A stretch of DNA of 43,402 nt from contig CAQYCU010000008.1 of the NCBI GenBank assembly GCA_948919095.1, positions 4,736 through 48,137 on the forward strand, read 5' to 3'. The DNA comes from an uncultured Clostridia bacterium. GTDB lineage: Bacteria; Bacillota; Clostridia; TANB77; CAG-508. Both the position numbers and the translations under genes were made by a program. The notes beneath the pieces are model-generated. The model was not told the DNA's origin, did not search any database, and saw only the letters and a program-made list of their open reading frames with translations. Below are positions 1-9,407 of the stretch, piece by piece (within the stretch, counting starts at the first letter, position 1; each line of letters opens with the position of its first letter).

Positions 1-23
1 AATAAACAAATAACAAAAAACTA

Positions 24-53
24 TTGCAAACAAAATCTTAAATATTGTATAAT
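24..53 (+). promoter_or_regulatory. Sigma-A-type promoter for the surface-protein pair
   Basis: A -35 box TTGCAA (24-29) and a perfect -10 box TATAAT (48-53) are separated by 18 bp, about 80 bp upstream of the first gene. No other promoter is evident before 1088, so both surface genes are probably transcribed from here. Confidence 0.6.
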
Positions 54-136
54 ATAATTGTATAAGAATGTAAAACCAAAAATAATAATGGTTGTAATAT
101 CAACTTATAAAATAAAAGATGAAAGGAATATTAACT

Positions 137-1057
137 ATGAAAAAGAAAAGTTTATATGTAACAGGATTTATTTTAGTGTGCCTAATATTAACAAGTGCAA
201 TAGTAATAAGTAATACGAATGTAATAAAAGGCAAATTAACAAGCTCAAAACAAGAAATAAAAGCAGGTCAAGAAGTAACAATAACACTAAGATTTGAAGA
301 ATATAATCAAATAACAAAAGGAATAAATGCTTTTAAAGCAACGCTAGAATATGATGATGACATATTTGAGGCGTTAACACAAGAAAATTTTATAACTTTT
401 AACAACTGGGAAGAATTAAAATATAACCCAGCAACAAAAGAATTAGTGGCAATCAAAAAGGCAGGAAGCAAACAAGCAGAAGACATCTTCGAAGTAAAGT
501 TAACAGCCAAGATAAATCCAAAGTTAGAAAAAACTAATATTGGAATAAAGGATATATCTACATCAGAAGGAAAGGGAGATATTATACTTGATAATGAAAA
601 AGTAGAAATAAATGTTATTGCAGAACAACCAACAGAAAAGGAAAAACTAACATCGGAAAAATATACTGTTACAGAAAAATATGTTTCAAGAGTTCTTCCA
701 GAAACAACTATTAAAGAATTTAATAAAAACATAACAATAGAAAACAGAACAGAGCAAACAAAGGTAGAATTTACAGATGCAAAAGGTAACATATTGCAAG
801 AAGAAAGTAAAGTTACAACTGGTACAAAACTACAAATTGGAGAAAAAATATATGAACTTATTGTAATTGGTGATACAGATAAAGATGCAATGATAACAGT
901 AAATGACTTGGCAGACATAAAATTACACATAATTGAAGCTGAAATTTTAAAAGGCATAGAATATGAAGCAGCAGACATGGACGGAGACGGAACAGTTGAG
1001 ATAGATGATTTAGCACAAATGAAATTAGTATATCTTGGATTACAAGTATTAGAATAG
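137..1057 (+). CDS. Secreted cohesin-like plus dockerin protein
   Basis: Surface scaffold-type protein of 306 residues. The ATG at 137 follows AAAGGA (122-127) at normal spacing; an in-frame ATG at 119 lacks this site. Residues 2-30 form a signal peptide or anchor (KKK then a hydrophobic stretch). Residues about 31-165 resemble a cohesin beta-sandwich. Residues about 243-306 form a dockerin with two Ca-binding loops, DTDKDAMITVND and DMDGDGTVEIDD, each followed by a helix. Cohesins bind dockerins outside the cell. The next gene, 30 bp downstream, encodes a protease that also carries a dockerin, so this protein may help display or cluster it. The cohesin call rests on overall pattern and is less certain than the dockerin. 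Confidence 0.75.
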   Translation: MKKKSLYVTGFILVCLILTSAIVISNTNVIKGKLTSSKQEIKAGQEVTITLRFEEYNQITKGINAFKATLEYDDDIFEALTQENFITFNNWEELKYNPATKELVAIKKAGSKQAEDIFEVKLTAKINPKLEKTNIGIKDISTSEGKGDIILDNEKVEINVIAEQPTEKEKLTSEKYTVTEKYVSRVLPETTIKEFNKNITIENRTEQTKVEFTDAKGNILQEESKVTTGTKLQIGEKIYELIVIGDTDKDAMITVNDLADIKLHIIEAEILKGIEYEAADMDGDGTVEIDDLAQMKLVYLGLQVLE

Positions 1058-1087
1058 AAATGAAAAATAAGAGGAAGGAGAAATAGC

Positions 1088-4000
1088 TTGGATATGAAAA
1101 AAGAAAGAAAAAAGTTACAAATAAAACTATGTAAGAGAACAAGTATAATTTTAGCAATATTTATAGTTATATCTTTGAGTGTGATCTATGCAGTAAGTGA
1201 CTTTGCTTCAAAAGGTGATTTAGATGGAAATGGAAAAGTTGATTATGAAGATGTTAAATTATTAGAAGAATATTTAATTCATTCAAAAACATTAGTTACA
1301 GAAAAAAAAGATATTGCTGATATGAATAATGACAACTTAATAACAGTAACAGACTTAACACTTTTAATACAAAAAATAGAAAAAACACTTGATTATGAAG
1401 TAACACTAAGAGAAGTAGCATTAGACAATTACTATCCAGAAAAAAATTCAGATATAACATTAAGTTTTAATGCAGACATAAGCTATGGAGAAGAAATTGA
1501 AAAAATCATAATAAATGGCACAGAAGCAAATATAGTAAAAAACGTAAATAATGAAAATAAATATGAACTTAAAATAAGAGTAGGCAATCAAAGCGGAGTA
1601 CAGTTATATAATATAGAAAAAGTAATTCTAAAAAATCAAAGAGAAATAAAAGTAAAAGAAACAGTAAAAATAGATGTATTAAAAGCAAAACCAGAAATTA
1701 AAAACTGGCATGTAGAAGAAAATATAGAAGACTCAGAATTAAAGGTATCATTTGATTTAGAAGATATAGATGGTGCATTCAAATTTGGTACATACAATAT
1801 AAAAGAAAAAGTAGAAGAAACAGAAAATAATGAACAAAACGAAGAAGAAAGTAATGATAGCTCTAGCACAAAATCAACAAATAATTTACCAGCAGGAGAA
1901 TTAAAACTAGGTCATAATGAAATAAATGTAAAAGTAGAAGAAGAAAAAGAATATCAATTTGAAATTTGCCATACATACAACCTTGATACAGATACATTAG
2001 ACCAAGAAGAAGGTAGTGATAATAATGGGGTTGAAACTATACATAATGATATAAGCCTTGTTATAAATTACGAACATGAATTAAAAGATATTAAAGTTTA
2101 TAATATTGAAAATAATATTGAAACAAAAGAATTCAAAGTGGGAGAACCTATTGCAATAGAATTTTATAGTAAAAATAAAACAAAATTCATACCAAAATCA
2201 ATAGTTATAAACAACAAAACATATGAAGTAGAAACACAAAAAGAAGGAGAAGAACCAAACATAACAGCAAAGGAAAACACATATTTAACAATAATAGATG
2301 GACTAAAAGAAACAGGAAACCAAACAATTACAATAGAAAAAATAATACTAGATAATAGCAAGGAAATTGAAGTAAATCAAACAATACAAGTCAAAGTAAC
2401 AAAAAATGTACCAGTAGTTGTAAGCTGGAGAACTAATAAAGAAATACAACCTGATATAGACATAAATAAAAATAAAAAGAAAATTATTTCACATATTTAC
2501 GTAAAAGATACAGATAAATCAATTAGCAATCTAGTACTAAAGATATATGATGATGAAAACATAGAAATATTAAATATGGATTTAACAAACGACTTAAATG
2601 ATAATACATTAATAAAAGAAGAAGAAGCAACAGATGAAAACTTAAAAAACACATATTATATAATCAAAGAAATAGACATTAGTCATATAACAAAGATAAA
2701 CAGCTTCTATACATTAAGATTATATGCAGACTACACATTATTAGAAAATACAGAAGGATACAGTCATACAAATGAAATGCTTGATGAAAACACAGTAGAA
2801 GTTCCACCATCAGCAATAATAAGAGAAGCATCAGTTTCAAAAAAATATTTTGAAAAAGGAGAAGACATAACATTAACATATAAAATAGACACAAACAAAA
2901 AAGACAGAGACGTTACAAGAATAATGGTAAACAATATAAGATGCAATGCAACAAAACATATTGACAATGATGAAAATGTAACATATTCAGTAACACTAAA
3001 AGCAGGTGAACAAGCTGGAAAGCAAAATATGATTGCTACAGAAGTAAGAATGGGAGAAGACCTAACAGATGAGGTTTACAATAGTACTGAAGTAGAAGTA
3101 TTAAAAACAAAGCCAACTAGTGAATCGTTTTCACAACAAGATGATATTACAAATCACTCAGTAACACTTACAGCAAACATTATAGACCTAGATAAAGCAC
3201 TTATTAGTGGAGAAGCAGAATTAATTGAAGACGCAACAGGTGAAAGATTAGGAGAACCAAAAACATTTGACGCAGAACACATTACATTTAAAATAGATAA
3301 TGTAAAATTAGACACAAATTATACATTAGTTGCAAAAATGACATATGATAGAGATAGTGAACAAAAAGCAGGAACCGATAATTATGTAGAAGACGAAATA
3401 TTTAGAAGAAGACCAATTAAATTAGTTAGTGATTATCAAGCAGAAATAAGTAATCTAAAAACATATGTAAATGGAAAAGAAGCAAAGTACTTAGAAAGAG
3501 GACAACAAGTAACAGTAAGCTTTGATAGTGGAAATAGCACAGAGTTTTATCCAACATCAGCAGTTATAACAGTTACAGATATTACAGAAGGAAACAGTGA
3601 AAGCAAAACATATAACCTTACAAAGCAAGGAAATAACTATAAAGTTGCAATACCAGTAGTTTCTAAATATGGACCAAAAGAAATAAAAATTGAGAAATTA
3701 ATACTAAATAACACAAAAGAAATTACAATAACAGAAAATAACAAAAAAAGAGTAGGAATTCTAAAATTAAGACCAACAGTTGAGAATTTTGGATACAATG
3801 AAGTAGATAATAACATTAATATAACATTTACAGTAAACGACAATGAAGAAACGATAACAGGTGGAAAAATAGTTGTTTTAAATGAAAAAGGAAAACAAAT
3901 AAAAGAAGAAGAATTCACACGTGAGTCAAAGGGAATCTCATTTGCTAAAGAGGCATTATCAGAAGAATATCAAATAAAAGTATTGGCAAATTATGATTTA

Positions 4001-7000
4001 GATACAAATCAAGTAACACAAGATGAAAATGTACACACAGATCAAATATTACTTTCAGAAACAATAAATGTTAGTACAGAACGTTTCTTTGAAGTAAAAG
4101 ACATATTAACAATCAATTTATATAAAGCAGGAAGCACAACAGAAGTTACAAGTTTGAGAGAATCAGACTTATCAAATTTACAAAACTACATTGTAAAAGT
4201 AAGAACAAAAGGAATGCCTATATTCTATACAACAATAAAGGAATATGAAATAACAAACGATAATACATTAAACTTCATATTAAACTATGATAATGTAATT
4301 CAATATGAAAATGGGGATAAACAAAACAAACTAAAAGTAACATATAGTAAAGGTGAAAACGGAGTATTCAAAAATAAAAGCATTGAAACAATAATTGAAG
4401 AAATGGAAAAAAATCCAACATCAACAATCACTCTAACACAAGACTATGATGTATCTTTTGCAGAAGGAAATTCAATATTCCCAGAGTCATTTAAAGGAAC
4501 TTTAGATGGAAATGGACATAAAATATATAATCTAAATAGCCCATTATTTACATCAATAGATGGAGTAAAAATCAAAAACTTAATGATAGAAAATGTATCA
4601 CTAGTAGGAGCAGCAAACAGAGGCAGTATAGCAAATACAGCAGAAAATGTAACAGTTACAAATGTACATATTAGGGGATTAACTATGACAACAGGAGCAG
4701 AGGAAAATGCTGCTATGATAGGACATATGAAACAAAATTGTACAGTAGAAAAATGTAGTGTAACAGGATTTCATATAAAAACAAATTATATAAGAGTAGC
4801 AGCAATAGCAGGAAGAATTACAGGAAGTACAATAAGTAATTGTTATGTTGAAGGAAAAATAGAATCAATTACATCGACTAAAGATGGTATAGGTGGAATA
4901 GCAGGAGATGCATTTGAAGATGCTGAATCAACAATTAGTAACTGTATTGCAAAAGTAGAATTTATAAATAATACAAGAGCAAAAAACAATGGTGGAATAT
5001 TAGGATTAACAAGAGGAAACAAAACAACATTAATAAACAATATAAGTTTATGTACAGGAACAGGTGTAAATAAAATATGTGGTAGTGGAAAGAACTCAGC
5101 ATCAACAAATAACTATGAATTAGAAGAATCTACATTAATATCAAATGCTTCTGGAAATTATGTTAAAAAGGTAGCAAAGGATAATATTACAAAAGAATTC
5201 TTTATAAATGAAGCAAAATTTGATGCAAATATATGGAATTTAGAAGGTGTATCATTTGACAAAATACCAACTTTAAAAGACGAAATAAAAAATGCAGAAA
5301 ATACTAGAAATATAACGACAAATGCAGAACTATACATTCCAGAATACAATAGAATAAGCAAAATAGCAGGATTCCAAACTGATAAATCAAATGTATACCA
5401 TAACTTACACAAATTAATGCCATACTATGATGCAAAATATTTAGTAACAGATGGAGCAACAATACAAAATACAGATATACTAAATACAAAAGTAATAAAA
5501 CATATATTACCATATGCAAACAATCAATTAGTAACATACTTAACTTCAAGTGACTATCAAAAAATCACAAAAATAAAAGTAGTATTTACTGATAGAACAG
5601 TACAAGAATATCCTGTTAAATATGCAGATTTCAAACAAAACGTTGCAATATACAAGATAAACGATACAAACTTACATTACGCTTTTGGAAACTATGTAGT
5701 ACAGGAATCTTCAAGTATTGTAAATACATTAAAAGATTATATAAAATCTGTAGATTATACTGCAAAATTAGACCCACTTACAACAGCAGGAGACAGTAGA
5801 TTATATAGAGATAATTATAATGAAGTAATAAAAGAGGATGCATTAGCAGAGCATGTAGCATTACAAATATTACAAAATGATGGAAGTAATCCACTTACTA
5901 TAAAAAACAGTGTGCTAAATGAAAAGATACAAAAAGAATTAATAGACAGCGAAAAAATTAATAAATTATTATATGGATACAACTATATTAATAGATGGTA
6001 TAACTTCGAAATAGGTGGAGCTAAAGTATCAGATTTATTACTATTTGAAGGCAAAATGTTTGATGACGCATTAACATTTGAGAAAATAGCAAGTGAAGTA
6101 CTTTCAGGAAACCTAGCAACGAATAGAACTCCAAACTTCTATGCAGGAAGCATTAGCAAGTATACGGGCATTTCAAACCTAGGACTATTCCTAGATAACA
6201 TTATAACAAATGTAGGTGGGTACACTGATGTAAATGACTGGTTTACTGAATGGTTTGGATCAAGACAGGTATTAGAAGAAGTATCAATAGATGGAAGACC
6301 AGATTTACTATATCGTGCTTGGTACCAAATAAAGAAATCACCAAGTCATATATTACCATTAATTACTTTACCATATAGAAGCGGATATGTAATATCAGCA
6401 CCAGCACAATTATCAATAGGAGCTGCAAAACTTTATGCACTATATAACACTACTGATGCTGGACAAAGAGAAGTGAGAACGGCTGTAGAAAAACATTGCA
6501 AACTTATAAAACGTCAATTTACTACATTAGCAGGTTCATTTGATTCAGAACATTGGAATAATTACTGTATATTAGTTTATGATTGTTGTAGAGTTAAAAA
6601 TGGAACAAAAACTACATATTTCCCAGGAACAAATATTCCAATGGGTACAAGTTTTACTTATGAAACATGCAGAGTAGGAACAAATGACCCATTCCATAAA
6701 AACTTTAATGAACCACTTGGATTATGGCAATACGGTTCCGCGGCAGGTGTTGGTAATACAGCTGGATTCTTATGGTTTATAGCAAAACCAGGACTTACAT
6801 ATTATGATACATGGACACACGAATTTCAACATGCTTTATGGGACAAAATAATGATGTTTAAAAGAGGAACAAGATTAGGATTAGAGGTATATACAGAAGG
6901 AAATGTTCAACAAAGTGAAACTTGGAGTAACAACAATTTAGCTTATGATGTTGGACCATATTACTTTAACCTAGTATTTGACTTGAATAAAGAAGGAAAT

Positions 7001-9172
7001 GCTACACAAAACTTAACACCAGAAAGAATAAATACACGTGCAAAATTAGAAAACTATTATAAAGGACAATTAAATGCACAAGAAATATTAGACTATGCTT
7101 CAGCTAAAGCATTTATACAATTAACACCAGAAGAACAAGCAAAGCTCGCAACAAGAGTAAATGATGGTGCATCCTGGGAGTCTTGGGGAGGAATGAATGC
7201 GACTCAAGCAACAAAATGGAAGCTTGATTCACTTGAAAAATTATACGATTATAAAGTTATTCTAAGACCACTAAATGCTTGGGGAGTAAGCGTAAGAGGA
7301 TTAAACGCACCAAGTGGTATAGGTGGAAATGATTATGGATATGAATCTATATGGGTAACTCGTTGGTATATGGCACATTATGATAATGGATATACTGGGG
7401 TACACGCATCAAAACGTAATTTATTCGAAATGCTTGGATATGGTGGAGTTGACGCATATGTTATGTATGGTAGTAAACAAAGTTCAAGCGACTTAGATGC
7501 AATTCAGAAAATAACAAAAGCGAAAACTGGCAAAGCAATGAACTGGAAAGAATACAGAATGAGTAGATACAAAGAAGTAGAAGACTCAAAAGACAGCAAT
7601 CCATATGTAGATATTGACCTTATGATAAAACAATTCAAAACAGCATTAGAATCAGATGCAGCAAGAAATGACAGAAATATTTCATCAGCAACAGGACTTA
7701 GAAAGATATACTATCATTATCTAAAGAGTGTAACAAATGACTTTATTGGCGACCCATTTGGAACAGATGTAGATACAACAGCAGATACAAGAACTACACA
7801 TATAAAGACAGCACAAGAGTTAATTGATAAAATCAATGCTAGACCTTATGGATATTTTGAAATAGACAATGACCTTGACTTTACAGGTGTTACAGGTCAA
7901 GTAACAAAAACATTTATGGGAAAATTGAACGGAAATGGACATAAAATCAAAAATAACACAAACTCAATATTCCAAAAAATTAGATATGGTTCTGTAATTA
8001 ATATAAAATTTGATGGAACAAATATTCCAAAAAATGTTTCAAATGTAGGAATCTTATCAAATAGAACAGAAGCAAGTATATTAGAAAATATCAATGCAAC
8101 TAATATTGAAATGAATGGTGGAGGAAGAAATGAAATAGGACTATTAGCAGGAGCAGTAAGTTCACTAATGTACGAAAACTGCAGTGTAGAACAACATGTA
8201 GAACAAATTACTAGTGCAGCTGATTTTAGTAAAATAAAAGAAAATCCATCAGGAATATTTAATATAACAAGTGATATTAACTTTACAGGATATACAGGAA
8301 GCGGAACAGCAGTAATAACAGGACAATTTTCTGGAAAAATAAATGGAAACGGACATACAATATCGAACTTAACAAATAAAAGTTTATTTGAAGAATTTAG
8401 AGGAACAATAGAGAATGTAAACATAAGTAACTTTACAAACACATCTGCAAACACAAATTTTGTTACAGCATTTGCACAAAAAACATACAGAGCAACACTT
8501 AAAAACATGAAATTCAATAATATTACATTATCAGGATTTAATAATGTTGCAATAGTTGGAGCAGAAACATCAGGAGCAAATTCAGTATATGAAAATATAT
8601 CTATAAAAAATGCAAATGTAACAGGAACAGGGGTATATGTATCAACATTCATAGGTAGAAAATATGGTGGAAGTGTAAAAAATGTATATGTACAAGGTAC
8701 ACTTACAATTAATTCAACAGAAAACGGTGGATTAATAGGAGCAGCACAAGAAAATGGAACTTATGAAAACATAATAACAGATGTTTCAATAAACAAAACA
8801 CGCAATACTTACAGCAATATTGCAAATAGTGAATTTAACGGAAGTATGATTGGAAACATATATAATACACCAAGTATAAAAAATAGTATTGCATTTGGAA
8901 ATATGACAGGATTTACAGATAGTAATGGAGACAAAAAAGTACCATTTAAGTTTACAGGTGCAGTAGAAAATTCAGTAAAAGCATACTTGACAAAATGTTA
9001 TGAAGTTACAGAAGAAATAGGTTCAAGTCGTGTAAGTGCAAATACAGCAGGACATCTAGACACAGTATCAAGAACAAACTTAAACAAAAAATTCTATCAA
9101 GACTTAGGATTTGATGAAAAGATATGGAACCTAGACAGACTTACTACAAAGGGATACCCAGAATTGAAATAA
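1088..9172 (+). CDS. Giant M26-like (IgA1/Zmp-type) zinc metalloprotease with dockerin and GLUG repeats
   Basis: Cell-surface protease of 2,694 residues. TTG at 1088 lies 7 nt after AGGAAGGAG; the ATG at 1094 is possible but worse spaced. Order: basic N-terminus and membrane segment (20-36); dockerin-like loops GDLDGNGKVDYED and DMNNDNLITVTD (about 43-98); repeated beta-rich modules to about 1100; GLUG-type repeats around 1136 (GTLDGNGHKI); the catalytic region with HEFQH at 1911-1915 and, downstream, GLEVYTEG, whose E1933 or E1937 should be the third zinc ligand; more GLUG repeats at about 2276 and 2414. The HExxH plus GxE context matches peptidase family M26, known for cleaving IgA1 and other host glycoproteins. 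There is no LPxTG motif, so attachment would be through the N-terminal segment or the dockerin. It contains no in-frame CGG codon. Confidence 0.85.
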   Translation: MDMKKERKKLQIKLCKRTSIILAIFIVISLSVIYAVSDFASKGDLDGNGKVDYEDVKLLEEYLIHSKTLVTEKKDIADMNNDNLITVTDLTLLIQKIEKTLDYEVTLREVALDNYYPEKNSDITLSFNADISYGEEIEKIIINGTEANIVKNVNNENKYELKIRVGNQSGVQLYNIEKVILKNQREIKVKETVKIDVLKAKPEIKNWHVEENIEDSELKVSFDLEDIDGAFKFGTYNIKEKVEETENNEQNEEESNDSSSTKSTNNLPAGELKLGHNEINVKVEEEKEYQFEICHTYNLDTDTLDQEEGSDNNGVETIHNDISLVINYEHELKDIKVYNIENNIETKEFKVGEPIAIEFYSKNKTKFIPKSIVINNKTYEVETQKEGEEPNITAKENTYLTIIDGLKETGNQTITIEKIILDNSKEIEVNQTIQVKVTKNVPVVVSWRTNKEIQPDIDINKNKKKIISHIYVKDTDKSISNLVLKIYDDENIEILNMDLTNDLNDNTLIKEEEATDENLKNTYYIIKEIDISHITKINSFYTLRLYADYTLLENTEGYSHTNEMLDENTVEVPPSAIIREASVSKKYFEKGEDITLTYKIDTNKKDRDVTRIMVNNIRCNATKHIDNDENVTYSVTLKAGEQAGKQNMIATEVRMGEDLTDEVYNSTEVEVLKTKPTSESFSQQDDITNHSVTLTANIIDLDKALISGEAELIEDATGERLGEPKTFDAEHITFKIDNVKLDTNYTLVAKMTYDRDSEQKAGTDNYVEDEIFRRRPIKLVSDYQAEISNLKTYVNGKEAKYLERGQQVTVSFDSGNSTEFYPTSAVITVTDITEGNSESKTYNLTKQGNNYKVAIPVVSKYGPKEIKIEKLILNNTKEITITENNKKRVGILKLRPTVENFGYNEVDNNINITFTVNDNEETITGGKIVVLNEKGKQIKEEEFTRESKGISFAKEALSEEYQIKVLANYDLDTNQVTQDENVHTDQILLSETINVSTERFFEVKDILTINLYKAGSTTEVTSLRESDLSNLQNYIVKVRTKGMPIFYTTIKEYEITNDNTLNFILNYDNVIQYENGDKQNKLKVTYSKGENGVFKNKSIETIIEEMEKNPTSTITLTQDYDVSFAEGNSIFPESFKGTLDGNGHKIYNLNSPLFTSIDGVKIKNLMIENVSLVGAANRGSIANTAENVTVTNVHIRGLTMTTGAEENAAMIGHMKQNCTVEKCSVTGFHIKTNYIRVAAIAGRITGSTISNCYVEGKIESITSTKDGIGGIAGDAFEDAESTISNCIAKVEFINNTRAKNNGGILGLTRGNKTTLINNISLCTGTGVNKICGSGKNSASTNNYELEESTLISNASGNYVKKVAKDNITKEFFINEAKFDANIWNLEGVSFDKIPTLKDEIKNAENTRNITTNAELYIPEYNRISKIAGFQTDKSNVYHNLHKLMPYYDAKYLVTDGATIQNTDILNTKVIKHILPYANNQLVTYLTSSDYQKITKIKVVFTDRTVQEYPVKYADFKQNVAIYKINDTNLHYAFGNYVVQESSSIVNTLKDYIKSVDYTAKLDPLTTAGDSRLYRDNYNEVIKEDALAEHVALQILQNDGSNPLTIKNSVLNEKIQKELIDSEKINKLLYGYNYINRWYNFEIGGAKVSDLLLFEGKMFDDALTFEKIASEVLSGNLATNRTPNFYAGSISKYTGISNLGLFLDNIITNVGGYTDVNDWFTEWFGSRQVLEEVSIDGRPDLLYRAWYQIKKSPSHILPLITLPYRSGYVISAPAQLSIGAAKLYALYNTTDAGQREVRTAVEKHCKLIKRQFTTLAGSFDSEHWNNYCILVYDCCRVKNGTKTTYFPGTNIPMGTSFTYETCRVGTNDPFHKNFNEPLGLWQYGSAAGVGNTAGFLWFIAKPGLTYYDTWTHEFQHALWDKIMMFKRGTRLGLEVYTEGNVQQSETWSNNNLAYDVGPYYFNLVFDLNKEGNATQNLTPERINTRAKLENYYKGQLNAQEILDYASAKAFIQLTPEEQAKLATRVNDGASWESWGGMNATQATKWKLDSLEKLYDYKVILRPLNAWGVSVRGLNAPSGIGGNDYGYESIWVTRWYMAHYDNGYTGVHASKRNLFEMLGYGGVDAYVMYGSKQSSSDLDAIQKITKAKTGKAMNWKEYRMSRYKEVEDSKDSNPYVDIDLMIKQFKTALESDAARNDRNISSATGLRKIYYHYLKSVTNDFIGDPFGTDVDTTADTRTTHIKTAQELIDKINARPYGYFEIDNDLDFTGVTGQVTKTFMGKLNGNGHKIKNNTNSIFQKIRYGSVINIKFDGTNIPKNVSNVGILSNRTEASILENINATNIEMNGGGRNEIGLLAGAVSSLMYENCSVEQHVEQITSAADFSKIKENPSGIFNITSDINFTGYTGSGTAVITGQFSGKINGNGHTISNLTNKSLFEEFRGTIENVNISNFTNTSANTNFVTAFAQKTYRATLKNMKFNNITLSGFNNVAIVGAETSGANSVYENISIKNANVTGTGVYVSTFIGRKYGGSVKNVYVQGTLTINSTENGGLIGAAQENGTYENIITDVSINKTRNTYSNIANSEFNGSMIGNIYNTPSIKNSIAFGNMTGFTDSNGDKKVPFKFTGAVENSVKAYLTKCYEVTEEIGSSRVSANTAGHLDTVSRTNLNKKFYQDLGFDEKIWNLDRLTTKGYPELK

Positions 9173-9188
9173 AAGTTCAGCAATAGTA

Positions 9189-9217
9189 TTGACAAAATCA
9201 AGAAATTTTGATAATAT
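9189..9217 (+). promoter_or_regulatory. Promoter of the tRNA-Gly gene
   Basis: TTGACA (9189-9194) is a perfect -35 box, followed after 17 bp by TAATAT (9212-9217), about 40 bp upstream of the tRNA. It lies directly after the protease stop codon. Confidence 0.5.
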
Positions 9218-9248
9218 AAGTGTGTTGTAAAAAGCAACACACTTATAT
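9214..9248 (+). repeat. 14-bp perfect inverted repeat between protease and tRNA
   Basis: ATATAAGTGTGTTG (9214-9227) and its exact complement (9235-9248) flank a 7-nt loop. It has only a weak T tail (ATTTAT), so it is a possible terminator for the protease transcript. Its left arm overlaps the -10 region of the tRNA promoter. Confidence 0.5.
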
Positions 9249-9256
9249 TTATAAAT

Positions 9257-9330
9257 GCAGATATAGTTTAGTGGTAAAACATAACCTTGCCAAGGTTAAG
9301 TTACGGGTCCGATTCCCGTTATCTGCTCCA
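9257..9330 (+). tRNA. tRNA-Gly(GCC), prophage integration site
   Basis: Acceptor GCAGATA pairs with TATCTGC, discriminator T, encoded CCA at 9328-9330. D arm GTTT/AAAC with GG in the loop; anticodon stem TAACC/GGTTA with loop TTGCCAA gives GCC, reading GGC and GGU. T stem is ACGGG/CCCGT. The T loop reads TCCGATT, with C where nearly all tRNAs have U55. The integrase gene ends about 80 bp downstream and points at this tRNA, as expected for a tRNA-integrated prophage. Confidence 0.93.
9300..9330. other. Probable attL core within the tRNA-Gly 3' half
   Basis: Tyrosine integrases that sit beside a tRNA normally recombine in its T arm or acceptor arm. The exact core cannot be fixed without the right end of the prophage, which lies outside the window. 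Confidence 0.4.
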
Positions 9331-9337
9331 CTATTTC

Positions 9338-9388
9338 AATAATATTCCTTGAAATTTAAGGCTTTCAAGGAATATTATTTTTGTTTCG
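9338..9388 (+). terminator. Rho-independent terminator after tRNA-Gly
   Basis: A 17-bp perfect stem (9338-9354 with 9363-9379), 8-nt loop and T-rich tail TTTTGTTT. It ends the tRNA transcript. It also lies downstream of the convergent integrase gene but has no T tract in that direction. Confidence 0.8.
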
Positions 9389-9407
9389 GGTAATTTTGGG
9401 GTAACTT

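Noticed and set aside
7897..8652. 251-residue minus-strand ORF
   Set aside because: It is the reverse of the GLUG repeat region of the protease gene; no RBS, no known family, and biased hydrophobic composition.
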